Below are positions 47,121-59,000 of a DNA stretch of 64,000 bases, one piece after another; the stretch's first letter is position 1; every line of letters begins with the position of its first letter. Under the pieces are notes generated by a model. That model was not told the DNA's origin and searched no databases. It saw only the letters and a program-made list of their open reading frames with translations. The position numbers were made by a program, and so were the translations under genes. The DNA comes from Dillenia suffruticosa (Eukaryota; Streptophyta; Magnoliopsida; Dilleniales; Dilleniaceae), in the NCBI GenBank assembly GCA_033439265.1, contig JAVTVX010000010.1, forward strand, positions 21,255,056-21,319,055, written 5' to 3'.

Positions 47121-48100
47121 GCTTAGGCCCGAATTGTCCTAGCAGTACTTTAAAGCCCGTAATTCTGATTGGGCCTGGTTGGGCTCATCATCAATTCTGG
47201 CGCAAAAAACCTCCAAGTTGGGCTCATCGTTATTCTAGGGTCTGGTTCACCTCAAAGAACAAGGTCAGCCCACAAGCTGGGCCCGGTTGGGCATGGATCT
47301 GTGCTGGGCCCGGCCCAGTTTGAAAGTCCAGGTACCCTCTAATAATTAGTGTCTCGGGATTTGGTTAAAGTCGATTAAGATAAACTATATGCCTTTCGCA
47401 CTCATCCAAGAAGCAAAAAGAGGAGAAAAGGAATGTAAATACCTTCAACAGAATGTACACCTACATAATATCGGCATTTAGCTCATGCTTAATTTTGGTA
47501 TCTCATAAATGGTTGTCAGACGAAGCAAATGTTCCCACAGTTGTATGTGGAATATATGACAAAAGAAAGTAAGCAGAAATGAGCAAGTCAGTGAAGAATC
47601 AATAGGCAAAAGCAAAGTTCCCACTAATGGTATACTTGGTGCAAGCAAGCTCTAAGATCACATCCAGGCATCTAAAGTTCTTAGATCATTACAGCCAAAA
47701 AAAAAAATTCTACACCCTTTTCAAATTCAAGAAGTAACAATATGAGGATAAGATCAAGGAAGAGAAACAAGAAACTTATTTCTATTCATTTCACAGGGAA
47801 ATCTATATTAATAATTTTATATCATCAATATAGCAATCCTAAGATTGCTAACTGGCAGTGAGATTCACACCATGTGAAAATTGTGATCTTTAGCGAATTA
47901 TTTCCATGACCTTTGCAAGAAGTTGACTTGGGCAATTTAGGGCAAGGGTGTCATTTTTTTTTCTGGACAAGCATTGCTTCATTTTCATCAGTAAGACATG
48001 CAAGAATCCACAAGGAAGTCCTAAATATGTCCAACAATTTGCCAACACCCCCAATATCAACTACATTTAAATGTCTGAATGCAAAACAAATGACACTTAC
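47121..48100. other. Region between the SINE and the TFIIH p44 pseudogene
   Basis: No intact exon. On the minus strand at about 47925-48005 there are short patches resembling the last exon of p44 genes (AAAATGAAGCAATGCTTGTC and a CCCTTGCC...TGCCCA patch), but without the cysteine pattern. This may be a decayed remnant of that exon or coincidence. Confidence 0.3.
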
Positions 48101-50435
48101 CAGGATTGAGAAGACTTTGTTGACAACCAAAACAATTTTGTTGTATTCTCTGCTGCTGTGTACTTAAATATGAGGGAGAAACTTCAGTGAACAGAGTTAT
48201 TGGAAAAAGATGATGATAAGACCTTGCCAAATGAGAAGAAACAAGTGCTAGGTCACAAATGCAGCATTCAGTAGGGAGTTCACAAACACGTGCTTTACAT
48301 CTTGGACAAGTGTAACCCCCACCCACTATAGGTTTTCTATGATATGAACAAATCGAGACAACACCTTCAGCTGCTTTTTGTGGGAAACCCATCATGATTA
48401 GACTGGGAATTGCAAACTCTGCTATTGCTGGAGGTGGTGGTGCATGCTCAAGCAGCAGTTCTTTTACGTGAGACTGAAAAAAGTAAAAAGAAACAAGTAC
48501 TCCGCAATTGTCACAATAGGACAATATCAATAAACAAATTATTATAATATTTAGGTAACACTGTGCTCCTCTATATAAGAAAAGGGGATGTAAATAGAAG
48601 GCCTTGAAATCCAACTTACAGCTAAGACAAGAGTCGGTTTTCCCTTTTCAGTTACAAGTCATAACATTGAACAACATGCCCTCGGCTCCTTAAGTTTTCC
48701 TTTGTTTCAATCCATTGAATGGAATTGTCATTCAAAATTCTGTAGAAAAATGAGTTAAACATATTTATCTGCCCCAAGTCTCATTTGGTAACTTCAGCAA
48801 AGATGAACCATCGAATTAATTAAGATTAGATTTTATTGGTTGAAAGAATACATGTCAACCTGAATAGTGAGCTATATGAACTAACCTCATCCAGTGCAAT
48901 CGAATACAAACCACCAGTTTCCTGGCAGAGGTGTTTGCATATAAAAATCTCTGAGGAGAGACCAACAACTGAACACCTTATTTTAGACTTCTTGCATTGC
49001 TGAATGGTCTCCATTATATCCCCGGGGCGCAAGTGCTGAGAGCCGAATATAAGATCAGACCCTCTTGGTGACCATATGATGGAACTTGTTTCAGATAGTC
49101 GTGAACAAGCTCTAGAGCATTCTGAAGAGAAGTTTCTCCTGAACACTCCAACTTGCCCATCAAAGCTTTAATGTGGGAATCAGGACTGCCACCAAGTTCA
49201 GTCAACCATTGAGCAACCCCATCTTTGACAAATACCAACCCAAGTTAACTAAGTGGATTCTGGTCAAAGAATTCCCTAATGAAAGCCTCGACATTTTTTG
49301 CAACTACTGCCATCCGACTAGGCTTGAAATCCATTTCTGAAGCTGCCTATGCAAGTGAATGTAAACCATATCATGAATGTTTCATTAAAAGGCGGAACAC
49401 AAATATTTTAGTACATGCTAACATATGTGGTGTCAAGACATGCAATAAGTAATACCCATATATCTAGATACCATGAGACTGCCCATATAAGAATGTTTCA
49501 GGATGAGGAGAATTTTATACTTTAGAAACAAATAAAGCTGCAAATGCAGTTGTGGGAGTAACTCATAAGCCCAATGACCAAAATATATAATGGAATTGGT
49601 TACTTAGTGCAATCACAGAGGTGGGGTGCCCTTATAATGGTTGGAACAGCCACTACTGCAGCTTTAATAGACTACCAGCTTCTTACAAACGTAAGGATTC
49701 TATTGATCACAACTGGGGCATCACACACCAATGGAACCACAGATCTCAAGACAAGCAGTCCACTCCCTAACCAACACAAAATCCAAATAATTTACTGTAA
49801 TCTGAAGTAAAGAAATCCGTAGCTCTCGCTTCAACTCTGAAAACCAACTTTCGATGAACCAAAGCTTCTAAACCCTAACAAATGTCATAGATAACCTTCA
49901 TAAGCTATTCCTAGTGATTCATGAAATCAAATCAACAAAGGAATATTTTCAGGTACTTAAATTTTCCAGAATTTCTCAACAAAAGAATTTGCCTAACAGA
50001 TCGCACATGATCAGAGAAACAAAAACAAAATCAACGATGGAACATTATACACTATGTTACTGAATTAGGGTTTAAGAAAACAAATTCGAATGAAACTCAA
50101 TTAGGAAATCAACTGCAAGTAACTGAAAAGCGAAAAAGCACATTACCCTGGAGAGATCGACGAAGATGTAGAGATAGCGAATGAGTCCTTTCTGAATGCG
50201 AGAAGTGGATGGAGAAGAACGAATGCGACGACGATACTGAGCGTGATATATATAGCCTTGTTGTCGATGGGACGAAGAAGACCAGATTCGTCTTCTTGGA
50301 GAGACTCCCAAGATCTGTCGTCTGCATAAGCTCTCTCCCAAGTCTCCAAACCTCCTCCATTGGCTTCGTCCTCTTTTCGTAGTCTTTGTTTTCGTCTCCG
50401 GCTCCGTTCGATCTTTTTATCTTTGAGTTGTTCAT
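48101..50435 (-). pseudogene. TFIIH core subunit p44 (GTF2H2 / SSL1) pseudogene
   Basis: p44 is the regulatory subunit of the XPD helicase in transcription/repair factor TFIIH. Three exons with p44 similarity remain: 50435-50147, 49346-48886 and 48473-48101, with intact GT-AG sites between them, so this is a duplicated, not a processed, copy. Recognisable are the N-terminal ERAYADDRSWESLQEDESGL, a vWA-like Ssl1 domain (GGSPDSHIKALMGKLE, ILYSALSTC, HLCQETGGLYS) and LLLEHAPPPPAIAEFAIPSL with the CPRCKARVCELPTEC zinc finger. Lesions: a frame change at about 50370-50382; a frameshift in an (AT)n stretch at 50245-50253; an in-frame TAA at 49247-49245 (family residue Q); and a 1-base loss near 49018-49030. 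The final C-terminal zinc/RING exon is missing. Four independent lesions plus a lost exon make sequencing error unlikely as the full explanation. Confidence 0.9.
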
Positions 50436-50661
50436 TGACCAAAATTAGGGCACGAATTTGCTCTTGGAGTTGGAATACCTCTTTAGCCTTCGTCTTCGTC
50501 CTCTTCTTCGTGTATGGAGACTTGTTTGCCACTCCTCCACTCTCCCACTCTCCCACTCTCCCCTCCCGCCTCTTTGGAATTTTTGTTTCTTTTACTTGGT
50601 GGAGAGTAAGAAAAGCATCCAAGGAAGCTCTCCTAGTGCCTCCTTTTGCCCTAAAATCCAT
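50143..50661 (-). other. Long ORF (172 codons) overlapping and extending the p44 pseudogene 5' end
   Basis: The ORF starts 226 bases upstream of the expected p44 ATG (50435). It reads through a basic stretch (residues about 80-100, rich in K and R), then enters the true p44 frame and encodes the conserved p44 N-terminal segment. It leaves that frame at the AT-repeat frameshift and ends in a hydrophobic segment (about 135-155) that is an out-of-frame artefact of p44 sequence. It could be translated as a chimeric polypeptide if the pseudogene is transcribed, but there is no sign of selection in the sequence. Probably fortuitous. Confidence 0.35.
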
Positions 50662-51110
50662 CGTCCCTAAAATTATAATTTTTAAAATGAGATCATTACT
50701 AAAATTGTATATTTAATTCATTATTTTCAGAATAATAAGCTCATCACTAAAATCCTATCGAAATGTCAATAAGTCATAATATATTCTACTCTATCCTTTA
50801 AATATATATTTACACAGATTTTTACGGTATTTATTTTTATTAAATATCAAAATTCATAATTCTTGACAACTTTTGTCGACATGCAAATAATAAAAAATTA
50901 TTATTCAAATGCTTATACAAAACCAAGGTCAAAAAAGGTTGGACAACTTTTGGTTGTGCAAATTCTATGCCGGTCCTTTTAATACCTCTTTTATCTTTTT
51001 TTTCTTAATTTTAATTTATATTATTTCTTACTAAATAAATTTTATATGTTATAAATTTACTTTTAATATTAATTTTATTTAATAAAAGAATCAATTTTTA
51101 TAAAGAAATT
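50662..51110. other. AT-rich intergenic region
   Basis: No coding signal. Confidence 0.5.
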
Positions 51111-51114
51111 AATT

Positions 51115-51309
51115 ATATAAAAATTATCATAATAAAATATGAAACAAACTGCATAAATCTTTTGGGTATCGATAAATTAGGAAATAAGTTAAATTTAAAT
51201 CCAAAAAATTTATAAAAAGTAATGAAACAATCTAAGGGAGTAACTTCTTGTAAGCAAATTAATTTAATGTCCATGTAAATTCAATTTTTTATAATATATG
51301 TGTTAAGCT

Positions 51310-51351
<42 letters not shown>

Positions 51352-51430
51352 AATAAAACTATGAAGACCAAATAATTGTTATTTTTAAATTATTTTCTTC
51401 AAGATTGTTTCATTATTGACTTTGTACTCT
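51115..51430. repeat. Duplicated AT-rich segment, copy A
   Basis: It shares ordered words with copy B at 51965-52330: AAAAATTATC, AAACAAACT, ATAAATTAGGAAATAAGT, AAATTCAATT, GTGTTAAGCTCAAA, a long (TA)n, AACTATGAAGACCAAATAAT and ATTTTCTTCAAGAT. The (TA)n tract is at 51314-51347. It looks like a diverged direct duplication or two copies of one unknown repeat. Confidence 0.65.
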
Positions 51431-51521
51431 TTTATCAAACGCAACCAATAGAATTTCGTGATGTAATGTGAGAGAGAGAGAGAGAGATCACATATCTTAA
51501 AACATACAATTTGTTCGTTTT

Positions 51522-51553
<32 letters not shown>

Positions 51554-51964
51554 CTGGCATTAGTTTCGAGTTGTTGCCTTATGAGATGTTACAGGCACTC
51601 GACCTCCTCAGCTTTAACCACCATGGTTTCAAGTTTGTGACTTCACCCAAAAATATGGAATATAAAATATGAGTTGATTTGAGTAATGATGTATCCGTAA
51701 TGGGCATGCTAGACTTCTGTACTTACCAGTATTATTATAATTACTTAGTGTATGAGTAAAATTATTATAAATAATTTACTTTAATAATTATATCAAAATT
51801 ATTAAGAGAATAGATTCATATTTTAAAATTTAACTAATAAGGTAGAATGTTTGTATGTTTTATATACCATGTTTGTGTTTATTAATATAGGATTTTTAAC
51901 AAAGAATGATCATTTAATATTTTGACATTAACTCTTACTAATTGAAAATCAAAACACATCACAT

Positions 51965-52059
51965 AAAAATTATCCTAAGAAAATGAGAAACAAACTACAC
52001 AAAAATCTTGTGATTATGAGGTGCCAATCAATTATAAAATAAGTCAAAAAAAAAATAAA

Positions 52060-52091
<32 letters not shown>

Positions 52092-52330
52092 AAGAATCAA
52101 TTATCTAATTAAATAAATTTTTGTAGGAGTAATGCCCATAAAAATTCAATTGATGATAAATGTGTTGAGCTCAAATGATATACAAAAATTAAAAACTATG
52201 AAAACCAAATAATTATTTTATTTCTATTTTATTTTCTTTAGGATGGTTTTATTATTACAAAAGGTATTCACAATATATACAAGGACCATCATAACTACCG
52301 TGTATTATCAATTGATACTCTTTTATTATA
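51965..52330. repeat. Duplicated AT-rich segment, copy B
   Basis: Same orientation and order of words as copy A, offset by about 850 bp. The (TA)n tract is at about 52069-52091, placed earlier than in copy A, so internal rearrangement has occurred. Confidence 0.65.
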
Positions 52331-52598
52331 TTGCTAATATCATATCATACTCTTTGATTATTATTATATAGACATCACATTATAAAAAAAAATAAGGTGA
52401 TTAGATGGGGAAAAAAATACAGATATACATATGAGGAGAAGTCCATAGAATTGTTTGAAATGCACAAAATAGTTGAACAATACATGCAGCAAAAAGTTCA
52501 CTGCATTTAACACTCTATAAGTGACAGGAAATGATGGTGAATGATTTTGCAATTTTAATTCCAAGTGAGAAGAGAGACGTACGAATAATCTACCATGA
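52331..52598 (-). other. S1FA 3' flank
   Basis: This sequence is downstream of the S1FA stop on the minus strand and probably includes its 3' UTR. Confidence 0.4.
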
Positions 52599-53522
52599 CT
52601 ACTCTCCAGGGGCTGAGACACCTTGCTTGAGCCTCTCTCTTTTCATCTTCTTCTTTGATACTGGTTTCTTCTTCCTGGCTGGGAGGGACTTCTGAGCGTA
52701 CACATACAGTGCATAATTTCCGACGAGAAAAATCAGTACTAGCCCACCAACAAGGAGCAGGACAATCAATCCTTGGTTGAAGCCTTTCCCTTCAGCATCC
52801 TTAATCACATTTCCCTATGCACCAGACAACATGTATTAAAGCATGTAGAAATTATCAAAGCATAAAGAATCAAGGGGCGGCTAATCTTGTCGCCTCATGC
52901 TTTAAAGCATCAAACTAAACATAGTCCAAGGTAGACATTCCTAGATGTTACTTCTAAGACTTGAAATCCAGATCTTCGGAAAGATGCAACCAATTTTATG
53001 ATCAGATTAAGATTTGCCATATGTTGCGTTAACTCTATTTATTAAATTACTTTGCTTGGCTTTCATAGCTCATAAACAGCAGCTGCTTCAGGATGCAATT
53101 CGTTGGCCTCACATATAATTTCATTTCTCTCACCAAAAATAAAAATAAAAAATCATGCCTTCGATATTTTCAGCTCAGTAATTAACCTTATAGTTATTGA
53201 AAAGGGCAAAAGGCAGATTGCTCTCACTGTTGCTTGCAAAGAGTTTGGTGAGCACATAATATCCTCCATGTAAATCAAGAGAGATTCAGAAAACAGAGGA
53301 AAACTAGATAGCAATTGGACCAGATCGACAATCAGCAGACTTGTTATTCTAACTTCACTCATCCAAAGCACTTTACCAAGACTGTAATTCACATGCATAT
53401 GCTTCTCCTTTATTCAACAGCCTGCATATTGCAAGTTTGCTTTGGAACCAAAGAGGACAAAGTTGTTTGGCTAGGCAGTTATCAGATAGCACTAATGAAC
53501 TTTTCTAATCATTATAGCATCT

Positions 53523-53566
<44 letters not shown>

Positions 53567-54693
53567 ATTTAGCACAAATTCACAAGGTGAAAGTAGAGGA
53601 TCAAAAGCTATCAAGAGCTATGACGAATCCTTCCATCATCAGAATTTGGATAAGCAAGATAATTATGCAGAAGCAAGTAGCAATTTTTTCCTTTCCAAAT
53701 AAGAGTTGAAAATGAAATAATGTAGCTGAGGATTCATTATTTTAATGTAGAGGTAATCTGAAGGTCAGGTGCCATATGGCTCCTGCAAGACTAGATCTGA
53801 TTTATCGAGTAAAAGCTAAAGAACAAAAACACCATTTTCAGAGCTAAAGAAGAATATCGATGTCATGAGTGCCCACAAAATGATTAAAAAAAAAGATCAA
53901 TTTTTGGGCACAGTGTTTCTGAGGAACTAGTAGATGAATAAGAACCAAGAGTACATAGAAAGAATGCTTATGAGCAAGTAAAATGAGTTCATCCCTCCAA
54001 AGGTAATCCCAGCAACTGAACTACAGTCTTGCATTGTGAAAGAGTAACATTACAAGAAGAGAAATACTTATGAATCAAATGACTTTAAGGACCGGATGGA
54101 ACGAATACTACATTGCAAAAATCAGAACATTTCAAACTTGAGTACTTTTGAATTGCTCAAAATACATTTCAAATCAAGAAAAGAAATTAAAAACGTATTG
54201 GGGTTGACTGCCACGTAGAATTCGATTCATTCAATTTTCGACTCATTTGGTCTCTCAAGCATTAGGTCTCTCGAGCATTACTCTAACAAGAGTTGAATGA
54301 GATTTATCTATGGAATTATCTATGGAACCAAAAAGGTTCTTACTCCCTTCCAAGTATTGTCACATCAAATAGAACATATTAATAGTAGCATGCTTTATTA
54401 TCAACTTCGACACACTTCGAAAACCAAATTCTCAATTTTTAAGGATGTAATCGCACAGATTAGGAGTTAATATCAACATTATGAAATTGATGATTTCCCA
54501 GACAAACACAGAGATCACAAATAAAACTGAACCCTAAAAAATGGCTGCAACAAGACAGCTAAACCGTAATGAAACAATAACTGAATTCAAGCATCGTCTA
54601 TTTATACAGATAAGGAAAAAAAAAAAGATCAGATGAAGAACATGAAAAGCGATACGGCGATACCGTGTCGGCGAAATCAAACTCGTCGCCCAT
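52599..54693 (-). CDS. S1FA: S1FA-like DNA-binding protein
   Basis: S1FA is a very small plant protein first described as binding the negative element S1F of the plastid rps1 promoter. Exon 1 is 54693-54664 ([10 protein letters not shown]) and exon 2 is 52814-52599, separated by a 1.85-kb intron; joined in phase they give 81 residues. Exon 2 carries a hydrophobic segment ([20 protein letters not shown]) predicted to span a membrane. It is followed by the family signature [18 protein letters not shown], which includes the basic DNA-binding/nuclear signal, and the ending SAPGE. Relatives have about 7-8 more residues (a PPSF segment) between FAD and GNVI. This is missing from the two-exon model, so either a micro-exon lies in the intron, which I could not find, or this copy is shortened. 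The exon 1 donor (GTATCG) is not strong. The ORF start at 52808 is a GTG and is not the true start. Confidence 0.88.
53526..53563. repeat. (GA)n microsatellite in the S1FA intron
   Basis: About 19 GA units. Confidence 0.95.
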
Positions 54694-54930
54694 CGCAACA
54701 CCCTCAAAACAAGAGATCCGCACAAGAAATAAGGTCAATCCAACGACGCTCAGAGAGATACCGCCACGAGATATGGGAAATCGAAGAAAAACCGAAACGC
54801 GGAGAGACGGAGAGAGAGAGGGGGGGGCAAAGTTCATCCGCTTTGACTCTTGCACCGCAAAACGACGCGTCCGAGTAAAATTAGACCCGGCCGCGGTTCA
54901 GACCGGGCCTAGAACCGAACAGGTCCGTGT

Positions 54931-54936
54931 CACGTG
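54931..54936. promoter_or_regulatory. G-box CACGTG upstream of S1FA
   Basis: The palindrome GTCACGTGTCAC lies 238 bases upstream of the S1FA start codon (minus strand). G-boxes bind bZIP and bHLH factors; use here is inferred from position only. Confidence 0.4.
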
Positions 54937-55025
54937 TCACGACCCAAAGTATGATAGGGAAAGAATGTGTGGGTTGAAAAAAAAATGTTAGCGAAAAGGA
55001 GTGATTAAAGAGGGAAGGCGGAGAA

Positions 55026-55030
<5 letters not shown>

Positions 55031-55073
<43 letters not shown>
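55031..55073. repeat. (GA)n microsatellite upstream of S1FA
   Basis: About 21 GA units. It lies in the upstream region of the minus-strand gene, where it reads as a CT tract. Confidence 0.95.
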
Positions 55074-55076
<3 letters not shown>

Positions 55077-55339
55077 TAGCTCAAAAATGAATTCATTCCG
55101 TGTATCACTTTGGTCTTTTCGTATCTAATATTTATATATTCAAATATTTATATATTTTTTCATTTAACGACTTAACTATTAACTATTTTACTGGTCTTAT
55201 TAACTACTAATCACTTTATTTATTACCTACTAACTATTAATAACTATAATTAATCATTAACTTTTATTACTAATTATGATTAATTACTGACCATTATTGT
55301 TAGTAGTTATTATGGTCTATTAATTTTTCTTTTTTTATT

Positions 55340-55445
55340 TTATGAATATCATTGATATTAAAAATACTAATTCAGTTTAAAATTTACAGTGACATCTTCC
55401 GGGTGCTATCCTCCCTACATACAATCTACTAATTTGAGACTCCTA
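55340..55445 (-). mobile_element. Decayed SINE fragment
   Basis: On the minus strand, words such as GAGGATAGCACCC, GTCACTGTAAATTTTAAAC and GAATTAGT follow the same order as in the body of the SINEs at 12579 and 62105. The ends and TSD are not recognisable. Confidence 0.4.
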
Positions 55446-56041
55446 CAAAAGAACCCTAACCTAAACCGCGTATCATTCAGGGATCGGTTAACCAGCAAAT
55501 TTCTCCCCCCAATCTTCAAGAGTTGAAACTGAACCTTAAATAATGTTACTAGTTGCCCCCCCCCCCGGCCCACTTTTTTTTTCCTTTTTTCGAATTATCA
55601 CAGGTAACAGGTTAGAACCTCTTAAGTTATCCCCTTTGTACATGTATTTCACTAGAATCTCCCATGTCAACCCATTCGGCTACGGACAACATATATATTA
55701 TACACAATATTTGTATCATTCATCTTGTTTCAATTTCTACCATGGCACAGAATAAGAAATGATTTCATTGAACTCGAATATCAGCACCGTCACAACAAGT
55801 GTAACAATACAAACTTTGAGGAGAAAATAAACTAGTCAAAACCAAAGTTCTGTTTAGTGGGAGGTGGCTGTCTGATATTCATGCGAAGTTGGGTGAGACT
55901 AGCACAAAATGCTGTCTCAACTCACAACTGGGCCCAGCATGCTCGGTTGTACATGAGAGTATGTGCGTGCGGCGAGCCTCAACTTTAACATGTCACTTTC
56001 AGATGTAGAGGGGAGCCCCTTAGAACTAGGCAAAGTAGTGC
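55446..56041. other. Intergenic region and TMEM209-like 3' flank
   Basis: No gene is seen. A 13-base poly(C) run is at about 55555-55567. The last 100-200 bases probably hold the 3' UTR of the minus-strand gene that ends at 56042. Confidence 0.4.
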
Positions 56042-59000
56042 TCATTCCTCAGTTTCTGAATTAAGTACCGGAAGAAGGTTCAATGCTGAAGAACCAAGAT
56101 GCATGCCTCTCACAATGCCCCCATATCCGAGCTTGATCTTATAGCACAAAAGCAAGATGGAATCCCAGAGAGCTGTTCTTCCCTGGCAAATAGAGACCAA
56201 AACCATTGTTACTGAAATCAGAATTATCGGACAAGTCACATTCTAATGTAAGGCAGCATACAATAGGGTAGTGTCCAAGTTATAACCGAACGCAATTGAA
56301 GAAATATCAATATAATGCTTTGGATAACTACAGATGGGGCTGGAGCCAATAAATTGAGGACAAGACTTGATTCATTAATATTGCAAGAACCAATTTAAAG
56401 ATTTAGATGTTGTCAAATAATGCTGATAATGTTATGCGGAGCAATCTAGGGAATAGCATGAGACTTATTTTATGCAGTGGAAATATAACTACCTGGAGAG
56501 CAAACTGAGTCTTCTTATCCCAGTAGAGGGCAAATATCGGAGGGCTTTGCTTTCCAGCAACCAATATACAAGCCCCTGGATGGAGAATGGATGGAACACT
56601 GGATATAACTGCCACATACTTCTCGGGAAACCTTTCCTTTGGAGGCAGGACCCCCAAGAATAAGGGGTTCTTGCTTGACTGGGAGCCAGCATAAGATGTA
56701 GGATCAACGTGAAGCATCCACTTGGGGTGCTCGAGAAAAGCACAGAACAAATATATAAGCAAGTGAGAATCAGTTGGAAGCTCCACTGTCCACTTCTTGT
56801 TGACTTTGTCATAAACCTCCGCATTTCCTGGGTACTCGTAGTTCTTCACACATGTCCCTTCGGCCAGCTCTGGAAAATCAGAAAGGAGGGTAGTCTGAGG
56901 CTATATGATAAATGATTTATCTCATTAATGAGCATTGCTCAAAGACTGATTTCCAACATTCATCATTGAGCAATGACAAGTTCACTAACCTCGGATTCTC
57001 TGTACGATATACTCTGCCTGAACACTGCTTTGTGGTAGCAATCCTTTAATCAACTCTCCTTTAACCAATGCATAAAGCCTTTGATGTTCAGTGATGGCAT
57101 CGATGCACGCCTGTATAAGAGGGACAAGATTCTGCTGAGGGGACTGTTGAAGATTTGATGAAGGAAATTTTGCTGTAAAAATAGAGAAGACACCACGGAG
57201 TGGTTGTTAACTTAAGCTCCATAAGCAACACCAGTTTAGAATATCAAAAACAGCAAAGTTTGGTGAAAAATCTTACGCATTAAAGAATCTAGCGCCTGTA
57301 CAAGAGTAGTACGTAACTGATGAAGTCCATCTTCATCCAGATTAAATGCCGGTTGCCAATCTTTGGTCCTATCAATTGATGGCGCACTAGCAGGAGCACC
57401 TGTGCTTTGTAACTGACTTCCTACTTGATTGATTGTAATTGAAATGCCAAGTTTAGAAGCTGTTTGCATTACCTGAAATGCACAAATATCCAACAACAAC
57501 AAGGATTCATATAGAGCAGCATGATGTAATATACTTGTACAATAGTGACAAAATTTCGGGTTTTGCAGCTATGAACAGAATGGCACCAAGCACGGAAGCA
57601 TATAGTACATACTACAAAAAGAAAATAGGATGATCATAATTGAAATTGATGGTCAGAATACAAAATCTCGATCCTCCCAATGAGAACTAGTTGCTTTTGT
57701 TCTGACTGACTCCAGTCAATTTCTCTTTAGCTTGAACAATTTCCAAAGTTCTATTCTTATTTGCAAATCAGAAATAATTTTTGGCACAGAACAGTTAACA
57801 ATCCCAAATCTGCACACAGTAGGATATTAGGAATACAAATTAGTTACATTATAATTCCAAAGTGACCACAGGCATACAAATATGCACACGGAATTTATCA
57901 AACACGATACAGACTCAAGAGCCATCTAAATAAGAAACTTGCTGTGATGATAATAAGTCTTTGAATAACAATAGCAGTAACAGCTTGAATTCTTTGGCAG
58001 GATAACTCTTTTCAAATTCACAAAGTGTGGCAACAAAAAGTACTCGCATCCAAGATCAAATGGAGGAAGAAGTACCTGGCTATGACTGGTTTCAATCTTT
58101 TTTAGCAGAGGATTTAGTAAGACTGATGAAAACCACTGCCTCAGGTTGTCCCTCCACTGCTCAATCTGTGGATAGATGCCCAAATGCTCGAAAACTTCAA
58201 TTGATTCCTCAATAGACATAGGCGGGGGAAGGTCACCTTCCCCCTTTTTAGGGGGAGTCTTGAATTTCTGGGATCCAGGAGACATCCTCACCGGCCTAAG
58301 TGGAGTACTTCTAGTTCCAGATGTTTTGGCTGAGGTGGGGCTTGCTATGCCAAAACCATTAATTGTAGGAGGAGGTGTCATTGATTTTCCAGCAGATTGA
58401 GTTATTTTTTCATCTACATCTGCCAGGAACTCTTCAAGCATTTCTTCTGTCACTATCTTCCTACCAGAGGGAGCTCCCTTATTTGACCAAGGTGACAGAA
58501 TTGATTGTTCTGAGCCTGGAGAAGTCCTAACGGAAGGCACTGGTGAAGGGGCCATTGGGACAAGATATGGAGAAGTTGCAGATCCTGGCGACTTAGTTGG
58601 GGTGCTAAATGAGCTTATTCTATTTGCACCACCTACATTTGGTTTATCTATTCCAGTTCGAGACGAACGACTTGAAGCAGGAATTGGCTGATGAAGAGGA
58701 ATGAGCGCATCAGAAGTAGATAATGGGTAAGATTTCGGTCTCGAGGGTTTCTTAGAAGGTTCAGGTGAGACAGCTTCAGCTTTTGGTTTAATACCCAAAA
58801 GCCCTAGTTGGCGATTTGAAAGTTCTTTTTGATCCTTGCTTCCTTTAGACACAATGGGTACACCGGCAGCATCTGTTGACTTCCATAAGGCTATGGCTTT
58901 CATAAGGGCAGATAGAGTTCCAACAAAAAACAACCCCACAATTGCCTCAATAACCTTGGCAAGGAAATCTGAATCACACAGAGAACAAGTTGATTGAAGA

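Noticed and set aside
56472..56915. Plus-strand ORFs and alternative minus frames over TMEM209-like exon 6
   Set aside because: Shadows of the real exon 56869-56493.
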